NCBI RefSeq assembly: GCF_014621695.1
Contig: NZ_CP061281.1
Coordinates: 6,820,001-6,884,000, forward strand
Source: Streptomyces xanthii
Lineage (GTDB): Bacteria > Actinomycetota > Actinomycetes > Streptomycetales > Streptomycetaceae
DNA length: 64,000 bases
Reading direction: 5' to 3'
A model generated the notes under the pieces. The model was not told the DNA's origin, did no database searches, and worked only from the letters and a program-made list of their open reading frames with translations. The position numbers were made by a program, and so were the translations under genes. Below are positions 8,185-15,884 of the stretch, piece by piece. Each line of letters opens with the position of its first letter. Within the stretch, counting starts at the first letter, position 1.

Positions 8185-8733
8185 ATGCGACACGGCTCGA
8201 TCCCGGGCGCCTCAGGGCGCGTACGACCCCTGACCCTGCTCGGCGATCCCGTACTGCGGGAACCCTGCGCCGAGGTGACGGACTTCGGTCCCGCGCTCGC
8301 GCGTCTCGTGGAGGACATGTTCGCCACGATGTACGCCGCCCAGGGGGTGGGTCTGGCGGCCAATCAAGTGGGCGAGTCCTTGCGGGTCTTCGTCTACGAC
8401 TGCGAGGACGACGACGATGTGCGCCATGTGGGACACGTGGTGAACCCGCGTCTGGTCGAGGCCGACGGCATCGAGATCCGCGGCCCCGAGGGCTGTCTCT
8501 CGCTGCCCGGCCTGGAGGCGGGGACGCCGCGTTTCGACCACGCGCGCGTGGAGGGTGTGGACGTCCAGGGAGATCCTGTGGTGATTCACGGCACAGGCTG
8601 GTTCGCCCGCTGTCTCCAGCACGAGTGCGACCACCTGGAGGGGCGCATCTACGCGGACCGCGTCACCGGCTGGCGGCACCGCAAGGTGATGCGCCAGGCG
8701 GCGAAGGCCCCCTGGGCGCGCACCGGCGTCTAG
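8185..8733 (+). CDS. def: Peptide deformylase
   Basis: 182 residues. All three deformylase motifs are present: GVGLAANQVG, EGCLSLPG (metal-ligand Cys) and QHECDHLEG (two metal-ligand His and the catalytic Glu). The enzyme removes the formyl group from the initiator methionine of nascent proteins. The ATG at 8185 is the first in-frame start that leaves a normal N-terminus; longer frames upstream run antisense to murT. The sequence ending EGRIYADRVTGWRHRKVMRQ is usual for the actinomycete type with a short basic tail. Streptomyces encode several def paralogues. Confidence 0.93.
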   Translation: MRHGSIPGASGRVRPLTLLGDPVLREPCAEVTDFGPALARLVEDMFATMYAAQGVGLAANQVGESLRVFVYDCEDDDDVRHVGHVVNPRLVEADGIEIRGPEGCLSLPGLEAGTPRFDHARVEGVDVQGDPVVIHGTGWFARCLQHECDHLEGRIYADRVTGWRHRKVMRQAAKAPWARTGV

Positions 8734-8758
8734 GGCCTTTCGTTCGGATCGGGCCGGA

Positions 8759-9412
8759 TCAGAAGCCCGGGCCGCCCGCCTTGTCGCCCGCGGCCGCGAG
8801 GCGGCCCCACAGGAGGTCCGCGAGGCCGTGGACCAGCTCCTCGCGGGAGCACGGGCGCTCGCCGAGCCACCAGTCGCCCGCGGCGTGCATCATGCCGACG
8901 ATCCCGTGGCCCCACATGCGCGCGAGCTGCTGTCCGCCGGGGCCGAGGTCGACGCGCTCCTCGATGACGTCCGCGAGGTCCTCGCCCATGCGCCGCAGCA
9001 GCGGCGCCGAGTGCCGGCCGACGTCGAAGCCGGTGTCGCCGGAGGAGCCCTCCGCCGGGTGCATCAGGAAGCGGTACACCTGCGGGCGGGCCTCGATCGC
9101 GGCGAGGTAGGTGTCGAGTGTCGACTCCACGCGCTGGCGGCGGGCGGCCGGAGCGTCGAGCGCGGCCCGCAGGGAGGCGAGCAGCGCGTCGGTGTGCCGC
9201 TTGGCGAGGGCCGCGTACAGGCCGCCCTTGTCGCCGAAGTGGCGGTACAGGATCGGCTTGGTGATGCCCGCCTCGGCGGCGATCGCGTTCATGGAGGCGC
9301 CGGGGCCGTCGCGGAGCACCACGCGGTCGGCGGCCTCGAGCAGCTCACGCCGCCGCCGCTCGGCGGCGGACTGCTGGTCCGCGCGCTGATGGGTCCGCTG
9401 TGTGGTCTCCAT
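8759..9412 (-). CDS. TetR/AcrR family transcriptional regulator
   Basis: 217 residues. The N-terminal helix-turn-helix reads SMNAIAAEAGITKPILYRHFGDKGGLYAAL (in two halves, residues about 45-75), the classic TetR signature. The C-terminal domain has the conserved W-rich pattern HAAGDWWLGERP, seen in regulators of acyl-CoA and lipid genes. The ATG at 9412 is preceded by GGGGAG at eight bases. It is divergent from the acyl-CoA dehydrogenase gene, and the intervening region carries three inverted GTAAC-type half-sites, so autoregulation and control of the dehydrogenase are likely. The ligand is unknown, possibly an acyl-CoA. Confidence 0.85.
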   Translation of the reverse strand: METTQRTHQRADQQSAAERRRRELLEAADRVVLRDGPGASMNAIAAEAGITKPILYRHFGDKGGLYAALAKRHTDALLASLRAALDAPAARRQRVESTLDTYLAAIEARPQVYRFLMHPAEGSSGDTGFDVGRHSAPLLRRMGEDLADVIEERVDLGPGGQQLARMWGHGIVGMMHAAGDWWLGERPCSREELVHGLADLLWGRLAAAGDKAGGPGF

Positions 9413-9497
9413 GAGGATCTCCCCGCCCGTGCGATGGCTTGACGCACGCGAAAGGTAACACCCGGCGAATGTCGGGCATCGAACGCGTTCTCGGCGG

Positions 9498-9545
9498 TTG
9501 ACACGGGCTACTCGTGAGTAACAGACTCTTGTTACCGCAAGTAAC
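9498..9545 (+). promoter_or_regulatory. Promoter with overlapping TetR operator for acyl-CoA dehydrogenase
   Basis: A TTGACA -35 box (9498-9503) is followed 18 bases later by CAGACT as a possible -10. The palindrome GTAACAGACTCTTGTTAC (9518-9535; 6-bp arms, 6-bp spacer) covers the -10. A second one, GTTACCGCAAGTAAC (9531-9545), shares its middle half-site. Three alternating half-sites over the promoter fit repression by the adjacent divergent TetR protein. This is inferred from position and symmetry only. Confidence 0.55.
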
Positions 9546-9575
9546 GCATGCAGTGTATGCAGCCCTGGAGGGGTC

Positions 9576-10802
9576 ATGGCCGAGTTCACGATGGATCTCA
9601 ACGACGAGCAGAAGGAAGTCCGTGACTGGCTTCACGGTTTTGCCGCCGATGTGATCCGCCCCGCGGCCGCCGAATGGGACGAGCGCGAGGAGACCCCCTG
9701 GCCGGTCATCCAGGAGGCCGCCAAGCTCGGAATCTACTCCCTGGACTTCTACGCGCAGCAGTTCTTCGACCCGACCGGCCTCGGCATCCCGATGGCCATG
9801 GAGGAGCTCTTCTGGGGCGACGCGGGCATCGCCCTGTCCATCGTGGGCACGGGCCTCGCCGCGGTCGGCGTCCTCGCCAACGGCACCGAGGAGCAGATCG
9901 GCACCTGGATCCCGCAGATGTACGGCGACGCGAACGACGTGAAGGTGGCCGCCTTCTGCTCGTCCGAGCCGGACGCGGGCTCCGACGTCGCCGCCATGCG
10001 CACGCGGGCCGTCTACGACGAGGCCAAGGACGAGTGGGTCCTGAACGGCACCAAGACCTGGGCGACCAACGGCGGCATCGCCAACGTCCACGTGGTGGTC
10101 GCCTCCGTGGACCCGGAGCTCGGCTCCAAGGGCCACGCCTCCTTCATCGTGCCGCCGCACACCGAGGGCCTCTCCCAGGGGCAGAAGTTCAAGAAGCACG
10201 GCATCCGCGCCTCGCACACCGCCGAGGTCGTCCTCGAGAACGTGCGCGTGCCCGGCTCCTGCCTCCTCGGCGGCAAGGACAAGCTCGACGAGCGCCTCGC
10301 CCGCGCCCGGGAGAAGGCCAAGTCGGGCGGCGAGCGCGTGAAGAACGCCGCCATGGCCACCTTCGAGGCCTCCCGCCCGGCCGTCGGCGCCATGGCCGTC
10401 GGCACCGCCCGCGCCGCCTACGAGGAGGCGCTGGAGTACGCGAAGACGCGCGAGCAGTTCGGCCGCCCGATCATCGACAACCAGGGCGTCGCCTTCCAGC
10501 TCGCCGACATGCGCACCTCGATCGACGCCGCCCGCCTCCTGGTGTGGCGCGCCTCCTGGATGGCGACCACGGGCAAGAAGTTCGAGAACGCCGAGGGCTC
10601 CATGTCCAAGCTGTTCGCGAGCGAGACCGCCAAGAAGGTCACCGCCCAGGCCGTCCAGATCCTCGGCGGCAACGGCTTCACCCGCGAGTACCCGGTGGAG
10701 CGCATGCACCGCGACGCCGCGATCTACACGATCTTCGAGGGCACGAGCGAGATCCAGCGCCTGGTCATCGCCCGCACCCTCTCGGGGATGCCGATCCGCT
10801 AG
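9576..10802 (+). CDS. Acyl-CoA dehydrogenase
   Basis: 408 residues. It has the three-domain acyl-CoA dehydrogenase layout. The FAD/substrate loop is AFCSSEPDAGSD, the middle beta domain holds TKTWATNGGIANVHVVVA, and the C-terminal helical domain ends YTIFEGTSEIQRLVIAR, whose Glu is the usual catalytic base. It oxidises an acyl-CoA to the 2-enoyl-CoA and passes electrons to ETF. A charged stretch of about 15 extra residues (DKLDERLARAREKAKSGG) follows the LLGG loop, probably a surface insert. The ribosome site TGGAGGGG lies just ahead of the ATG. Chain-length preference cannot be read. The divergent TetR gene likely controls it. Confidence 0.9.
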   Translation: MAEFTMDLNDEQKEVRDWLHGFAADVIRPAAAEWDEREETPWPVIQEAAKLGIYSLDFYAQQFFDPTGLGIPMAMEELFWGDAGIALSIVGTGLAAVGVLANGTEEQIGTWIPQMYGDANDVKVAAFCSSEPDAGSDVAAMRTRAVYDEAKDEWVLNGTKTWATNGGIANVHVVVASVDPELGSKGHASFIVPPHTEGLSQGQKFKKHGIRASHTAEVVLENVRVPGSCLLGGKDKLDERLARAREKAKSGGERVKNAAMATFEASRPAVGAMAVGTARAAYEEALEYAKTREQFGRPIIDNQGVAFQLADMRTSIDAARLLVWRASWMATTGKKFENAEGSMSKLFASETAKKVTAQAVQILGGNGFTREYPVERMHRDAAIYTIFEGTSEIQRLVIARTLSGMPIR

Positions 10803-10818
10803 ATCGCAGGGGGCTGTC

Positions 10819-11574
10819 TCAGTAGTCGACCAGGGCCCCGCACGAGATGTTCACGGTCGCGGACGTCATCGTGCGGGCCCGGTCGGAGGCCACGAACGCG
10901 GCGACCTCGCCCACGTCGGCGAGGGTGGCCGTCCGGCCGAGCAGTGTGGGCTCGGTGAGCCGCTCGGTCAGCTCGGCCCGGCCCTCGAAGTCGTCGGGCA
11001 GGCTCTCCGGGATCCCGCCCGTCTTCAGTGTGACGACCCGGATCCCCGCGGGGCCCAGCTCGCAGGCCCACTGCCGGCGCAGCCCCTCCAGGGCGTCGAG
11101 CGACACCTTGAAGCCGCCGAGCCCCGGCTGCGTCTGCGGGCCCGAGCCGCCGAACGCGAGCACCACGCCCGACCCGCGTGCCACCATGTGCCGCGCCGCC
11201 GCCCGCGTGGTGAGGAACTGCGTCCGCATCGTGGTCTCGACCGGCGCCACGAACTCCTCGGCGCTCAGCTCCATGAGCGGCCGCTGCACGTCGCCCACGC
11301 CGATCACGTTGAACGAGATGTCGATCCGCCCCGTGCGCCGCGCGACCGCGTCCACGAAGCCGCCCACGGCCCGCTCGTCCAGCGCGTCGACCAGATGGGC
11401 CTCCGCGCTCCCGCCCGCCGCCTCGATCGCCGCGGCGGTCCGCTCCACCGGCTCCGCCGAGCGCCCGGCCAGGAACACCGCGGCGCCCTCCCGCGCGAAC
11501 GCCCGGGACACCGCTCCTCCGACGGCGCCGCCGGCACCGTAGACGAGCGCCACCCGCCCTTCGAGCAGCTTCAC
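10819..11574 (-). CDS. SDR-fold oxidoreductase of the rpp operon, catalytic Tyr missing
   Basis: 251 residues. The Rossmann glycine motif YGAGGAVGGAV and the NVIG strand are intact, so NAD(P) binding is likely. At the active site the expected YxxxK reads LGGFK: the Lys is kept but the Tyr position is Leu, and the usual catalytic Ser region (SGVVLAFGGSG) is also altered. It may therefore be a non-canonical reductase, an isomerase-like enzyme or a binding protein. It is the last gene of the operon and its start codon overlaps the cupin stop (ATGA at 11571-11574), so it is translationally coupled to it. A role in naphthoquinone pigment tailoring is inferred from position only. Confidence 0.8.
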   Translation of the reverse strand: MKLLEGRVALVYGAGGAVGGAVSRAFAREGAAVFLAGRSAEPVERTAAAIEAAGGSAEAHLVDALDERAVGGFVDAVARRTGRIDISFNVIGVGDVQRPLMELSAEEFVAPVETTMRTQFLTTRAAARHMVARGSGVVLAFGGSGPQTQPGLGGFKVSLDALEGLRRQWACELGPAGIRVVTLKTGGIPESLPDDFEGRAELTERLTEPTLLGRTATLADVGEVAAFVASDRARTMTSATVNISCGALVDY

Positions 11575-12110
11575 GGCCGAGCCCCGTGCCGCAGCGGGGT
11601 CAGCTGCTCGATGTCGTAGCGCGCCCGCAGCTCCTCGATCGCGGTGTGGTCGGGCGGGCCGTCCGTCCCCAGGATGTCGAGGAGCTCCTCGAAGTACCGC
11701 TCGTGGTCCGGCGGGGGAGAGGCCTGGAAGAACATCTTCGCCGGGCTCCCCGTGGGGTTGGCGAAGGCGTGCGGGCAGCCCGGCGGCACCACGATGACCG
11801 TCCCCGGCGTCGCCCGCACGACCCCGGCGCCCGAAGGCGACCGCCAGCGCTGCCAGTGGTCCGGCGTCCTGATCCGCGGCTCGAAGGCGAGCACGTCCAG
11901 CTCGCCCTCGAGGACGTAGAACAACTCCTCGCTCTTGGTGTGCACATGCGCGCCGACGTCGAACCCCGGCGGCACCACCACCTCGAAGCTCGACGCCATG
12001 CGGGAATGGTCGCCGGTGACCTTGAAGGTGACCTGCTGCGCCGCCGTCTCCACGGTCCGTCCGTGGCCCGGCGGCACCAGCAGCCCCTCCGCGGGCGTCA
12101 CAGCGGTCAT
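11571..12110 (-). CDS. Cupin quinone-forming monooxygenase-like protein (MomA type)
   Basis: 179 residues with a single cupin barrel: motif 1 HVHTKSEELFYVLEGELDV (HxH, then Glu) and motif 2 PGCPHAFAN, giving a 3-His/Glu type metal site. In Streptomyces antibioticus the cupin monooxygenase MomA oxidises 1,3,6,8-tetrahydroxynaphthalene to flaviolin and is encoded beside rppA; the same neighbourhood here makes that the best guess. The ATG at 12110 is chosen because it overlaps the P450 stop as ATGA; an ATG 15 bases earlier would lie within the P450. Family fold is certain, reaction is inferred from context. Confidence 0.8.
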   Translation of the reverse strand: MTAVTPAEGLLVPPGHGRTVETAAQQVTFKVTGDHSRMASSFEVVVPPGFDVGAHVHTKSEELFYVLEGELDVLAFEPRIRTPDHWQRWRSPSGAGVVRATPGTVIVVPPGCPHAFANPTGSPAKMFFQASPPPDHERYFEELLDILGTDGPPDHTAIEELRARYDIEQLTPLRHGARP

Positions 12111-13336
12111 CCGCTCTCCGACCACGTCACCGGCATCGCCTCCGGGCCGCGGATCAACGCGCCCTTGCGGAACGGTACTTCCTCCGCCGGCACGGCCAGC
12201 CGCAGACCGGGGAAGCGGTCCAGCAACGCCTCCACGAGGAGCTCCGACTCCAGCCGCGCCAGCATGCCGCCCACGCAGTAGTGCGGACCGAACCCGAAGG
12301 AGACGTGCGGATTCGGGGTGCGGTCGAAGTCGATGAGGTCGGGGTCCGGGAACACGTCCGGATCGCGATTGGCCGCGAGGTAGGAGACGTAGACCGCGTC
12401 GCCCTCACTGATGCGCACCCCCGCGATGTCGACGTCCTCCAGAGCGATGCGCGAGAGGCCCACCGCGCTGCGGTGCGGAATGTAACGCAGCAGTTCGTCG
12501 ATGGCCTGCGGGCGCAGCTCCGGCTCCGCCCGCAGGCGCGCCGCCAGATCGGGGCGCGTGAGCAGCACGTACGCCATGTTGCCGCAGTTGTTGGTGACGG
12601 CCTCGCCGCCGATCTGCACGAGGACCGCGAGACCGACCGCCTCGTCCTCGGTGATCTCACCGGCCGCGACGGCGGCGCCCAGCAACGAAGTGACGTCCTC
12701 ACCCGTGCTGTCGCAGCGCGAGCGCACCAGGTGCGTGAAGTACGCCGACATCTCGTTGCGGGCGCGCTCGCTGACCTCGGCGCCGTGCGCGGACGACAGG
12801 ATCAACTGCGTCCACGTGTGCATGAGATGACGGTCGGCGGCCGGGACGCCCATCAGCTCGCAGATCACGGCGATGGGGAACGGGGCGAGCAGCCGCTCCG
12901 TCAGGTCGGCCGGCGGCCCGTCGGCCAGGAGGCCGTCCACCATCTCGTCGAGCATGCTCCGTGCGCTCGCCCGCAGCCGCTCGACCCCGCGCGCGGTGAA
13001 CGCGGCGGCGACCGAACGCCGCAGCCGGGTGTGGTCGGGCGGATCGGCGAAGCCGACGGCGCCCGCCTGCGGGATGAAGTGCGGGGCCAGCCGCGTCACT
13101 TGGCGGCCCATGACGGCCTCGCGGCTGAACCGCGGGTCGTTCGTCACCGTCCGGACGTCCTCGTGGCGCGTCACCAGCCAGGCCCAGCCCTCGCCGTTCG
13201 GCAGCCGGATCCGGGTCACCGGACCCTCGCGCATCAGCCGGGTGAGCACCGGGTCGAAGTCGACGCCGTGCAGATCCAGGGCGGGCCACTCGCGGACCGG
13301 CGGGCGGACGGCGGTCTCGGTGGTCTTCTCCGTCAT
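12107..13336 (-). CDS. Cytochrome P450 of the rpp operon (CYP158/P450mel-like)
   Basis: 409 residues, class I bacterial P450. The heme loop is FGFGPHYCVGG, and the K-helix ExxR is ELLR in AIDELLRYIP. The I helix reads IGGEAVTNN, so the acid-alcohol pair is Glu-Ala rather than Glu-Thr. Streptomyces coelicolor CYP158A2, which couples flaviolin, is likewise known to have Ala at the conserved Thr position. P450 genes next to rppA couple flaviolin or tetrahydroxynaphthalene into dark polymeric pigments that protect against UV; this is inferred here from context. The start overlaps the rppA stop (13333-13336) and its stop overlaps the cupin start, so both junctions are coupled. Confidence 0.88.
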   Translation of the reverse strand: MTEKTTETAVRPPVREWPALDLHGVDFDPVLTRLMREGPVTRIRLPNGEGWAWLVTRHEDVRTVTNDPRFSREAVMGRQVTRLAPHFIPQAGAVGFADPPDHTRLRRSVAAAFTARGVERLRASARSMLDEMVDGLLADGPPADLTERLLAPFPIAVICELMGVPAADRHLMHTWTQLILSSAHGAEVSERARNEMSAYFTHLVRSRCDSTGEDVTSLLGAAVAAGEITEDEAVGLAVLVQIGGEAVTNNCGNMAYVLLTRPDLAARLRAEPELRPQAIDELLRYIPHRSAVGLSRIALEDVDIAGVRISEGDAVYVSYLAANRDPDVFPDPDLIDFDRTPNPHVSFGFGPHYCVGGMLARLESELLVEALLDRFPGLRLAVPAEEVPFRKGALIRGPEAMPVTWSESG

Positions 13337-14415
13337 ACGGCGGCCTCCACGAGCTCCGGACGATCGGTGGGGCGGCTCCAGCGGCCCAGGGACATCTCCG
13401 CGGTGATGCCCGGCCCGAACCCGGCGAGCAGACCGCGTGCCGTCGGGTGCGCACCGCCCTCGTCGAAGAGGCGGCGCAGCGCGTCCAGGACGACGGCGCT
13501 GGCGATGTTGCCGTACTCGGTGAGCGTGGCCCGGCTGAAGCGGAAGGCGTCCGGCGGCACCTGGAGGAACTTGCTGAGGTCGTCCAGGATGCGCGGACCG
13601 CCCGCGTGAATGATGTAGAAGTCCAGCTCGGACGCGTTCCAGCCGTGCAGCCCCGCGAGCTGCTGGAGCGCCGGTGCGAGCGGCTCCATCGTGGTGGGAA
13701 CCCGCTTGTCGAGCAGGAAGTGGAAGCCCGTGGCCCGGATGTCGTACGCGATCCAGTCCTCGGTCTTCGGGATGAGGTACGAGCCGTTGCGCTCCAGCGT
13801 GATGCCCGTACCGCCCGAACCCCGTACGACCGCCGCGGCGACCCCGTCGCCGAACAGGCCGTTCGACAGCAGCGAGCCGACGCCCAGGTCGGTCGGCTGG
13901 TAGCACAGGGAGCAGAACTCGCAGGCCACGATCAGCGCGTTCGCCTCGGGATAGGCGGTGCAGAAGTCGTGCGCCCGGTTCACCGCGGCGCCGCCCGCCG
14001 CGCAGCCCAGCTGGGCTATGGGTATCTGCCTGGTGTCGCTGGAGAAGTTCATCTCGTTGATCAGCCACGCGGTCAGCGACGGCATCATGAATCCCGTGCA
14101 CGACACGTAGATGATCACGTCGATGTCCTGGGCGCGCAGCTCCGCGTCCTCCAGCGCCCGGCGCACCACGGCGGGCACGCGCGCCTTCGCCTCCGCCTGG
14201 TAGAGCGCGTTGCGGTCCTCGAAGCCGGGGTGCTTGAGGGTCTCCTCGATGGGCTGCACGATGTGCCGCGTCCGCACGCCCGTGTTCTCGATCAGGCGCA
14301 GGGCCAGCGGGAGTTGCGGGTGCCCGTCATGGTGGGTGCGGGCCAGTGCGAGGGTCTCCTCCATGGTGATCACGTGCTCCGGTACGGAGACAGCTGGTCT
14401 GCACAAAGTCGCCAT
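13333..14415 (-). CDS. rppA: Type III polyketide synthase, 1,3,6,8-tetrahydroxynaphthalene synthase
   Basis: 360 residues, chalcone-synthase fold. The catalytic Cys is in AQLGCAAGG, the His in FYIIHAGGPRIL and the Asn in TEYGNIASAVV; the C-terminal GFGPG loop is present. RppA condenses five malonyl-CoA units to tetrahydroxynaphthalene, which oxidises to flaviolin. The start at 14415 (MATLCRP) has GGAAGG ten bases ahead. It is the promoter-proximal gene of a four-gene, fully overlapping operon with P450, cupin and SDR, which is the main support for the pigment role. About 134 bases separate it from the SWIM gene upstream. Confidence 0.92.
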   Translation of the reverse strand: MATLCRPAVSVPEHVITMEETLALARTHHDGHPQLPLALRLIENTGVRTRHIVQPIEETLKHPGFEDRNALYQAEAKARVPAVVRRALEDAELRAQDIDVIIYVSCTGFMMPSLTAWLINEMNFSSDTRQIPIAQLGCAAGGAAVNRAHDFCTAYPEANALIVACEFCSLCYQPTDLGVGSLLSNGLFGDGVAAAVVRGSGGTGITLERNGSYLIPKTEDWIAYDIRATGFHFLLDKRVPTTMEPLAPALQQLAGLHGWNASELDFYIIHAGGPRILDDLSKFLQVPPDAFRFSRATLTEYGNIASAVVLDALRRLFDEGGAHPTARGLLAGFGPGITAEMSLGRWSRPTDRPELVEAAV

Positions 14416-14549
14416 GAGCACGCGCCTTCCGATCGCCCCCTGGTGGGTCGCCGCCCTTTGTCGTGGGCGGCTCAACCACGATCCCCCGCCGCGCACCGTT
14501 CGGCCCGCAGGACTACTCCGTACCGGTGGCGGCGGGGGCTCCCGCGGGA

Positions 14550-15884
14550 CTACTCCTCGCCCGCTCCCAGGGCCGTGGCCAGCGCGGACGCCGGATCGGC
14601 CGCCGCCGGACCGACGGGCGTCCAGCGGCCGCGCTCCTTGCGGTACGGCCACCAGCGGCCGTCTCCGCCCAGGCGCAGCTGGGCCGTTCCCCCGGCGGCC
14701 GTCCAGCGGCCGCGCGACGCCTGGAGCGCGGGCCGCTCGCCCTCGTCCCACGCGGAGTCCAGAGCCGCACGCGCGCGTGCGGCGGTCTCCGCGTCGGGCG
14801 CCTCGTCCCGCTCCAGGACGGCGAGCGCGGCCGGGCCGCCGCACTCCCAGGCGCGCACCGCCAGGGCCAGGCCCTCGCGGTCCCGGCCCGAGCCCTCGGC
14901 CAGCCGCCGGGCCACCCGCTCGGCGGGCCCGCCGGCGGCCAGCCGCACGGCGTCCTCGGCCGGCGTCGGCTCCGGCGCGGGCGCCCGCAGCGCGTGACCG
15001 CCGGCGAGCGCGTCGGCCAGCAGCCTGCGCGCCTCCGCGGCCGCCTGCGCCGCGAGGAACTCCAGGGCGTCGGCGTCGAGTTCCCCGGGCGCCGGTGTCT
15101 CCGTGTCCAGGGACGGCGGCACACCCGGCTCCTGGGGCAGCTCAGGCTCCCCGGGCAGCGGTGGCAGCACGAGCGCCGACGCGTACGCCTCCGCGGCGTC
15201 CACGCCGTAGGGCTCCGCCTCCGGCCCGGGGCCCGGTTCGGGGACGCTGTGCGCCGCGCTGCGCACCTGGAGCTCGTCCAGGAGCTCCCGCTGGCCCCGG
15301 CCGCGCAGCAGGAACAGCAGGAACGGATCCTGGTCGAGCAGGCGCGCCAGCTGGTAGCTCAGCGCCGTGGTGTGGGCGCAGTGGTCCCAGGCGCCGCACT
15401 CGCACTCGGGCTCCAAGTCGCCGATGCCCGGCAGGAGTTCCACGCCCGCCGTCGCCGCGTCCTCCATCAGGTGCGGCGGCATGTCACGGTCGAGGAGGGC
15501 CGCGATGTGCCCGGCGCGCTCCACGGCCATGTCCGCGAACCGGTCCCACGCGTCCGCGTCCAGCTGCTGCAGCAGCACGTCCGCGCGGTGCGTGGCGCCG
15601 CCCTTGTCCCGCACCACGGCCGTGATGCGTCCCGGACGCACCGACACCGCACCGACCGCGCCCGCGCGGGCCAGCGCGCGGCCCGCCTTGAGCTGCCGGA
15701 GCTCCAGCGCCGTGTCCTCCAGCGCCTTCAGCCACGCCTGGCCCCACCAGGTGACGGCGAAGCCCTTCCCGTGGATGGGCGGCAGCGCGGCGAAGGTGAG
15801 CTCCCTGGAGGCGCCCGCGTCGGACACCTCGCCGTGCTCCTCGTGCTCGTGCGCGTGCTCGTAGTCGTCGTACAGGTCGCTCAT
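14550..15884 (-). CDS. SWIM zinc-finger domain protein
   Basis: 444 residues. The SWIM finger (CxCx(n)CxH) reads CECGAWDHCAH at about residue 155. The N-terminus is Asp/Glu/His-rich (EHAHEHEEHGE), the second half is Ala/Glu/Pro-rich and likely helical, and a Trp-rich end (GRWWPYRKERGRWTP) closes the protein. SWIM proteins bind DNA or proteins and are commonly paired with SNF2 ATPases in actinomycetes. Its ATG shares one base with the SNF2 stop (TGATG at 15882-15886), so the two are co-translated, with a joint role in DNA repair or remodelling inferred. The exact function is not known. Confidence 0.85.
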   Translation of the reverse strand: MSDLYDDYEHAHEHEEHGEVSDAGASRELTFAALPPIHGKGFAVTWWGQAWLKALEDTALELRQLKAGRALARAGAVGAVSVRPGRITAVVRDKGGATHRADVLLQQLDADAWDRFADMAVERAGHIAALLDRDMPPHLMEDAATAGVELLPGIGDLEPECECGAWDHCAHTTALSYQLARLLDQDPFLLFLLRGRGQRELLDELQVRSAAHSVPEPGPGPEAEPYGVDAAEAYASALVLPPLPGEPELPQEPGVPPSLDTETPAPGELDADALEFLAAQAAAEARRLLADALAGGHALRAPAPEPTPAEDAVRLAAGGPAERVARRLAEGSGRDREGLALAVRAWECGGPAALAVLERDEAPDAETAARARAALDSAWDEGERPALQASRGRWTAAGGTAQLRLGGDGRWWPYRKERGRWTPVGPAAADPASALATALGAGEE

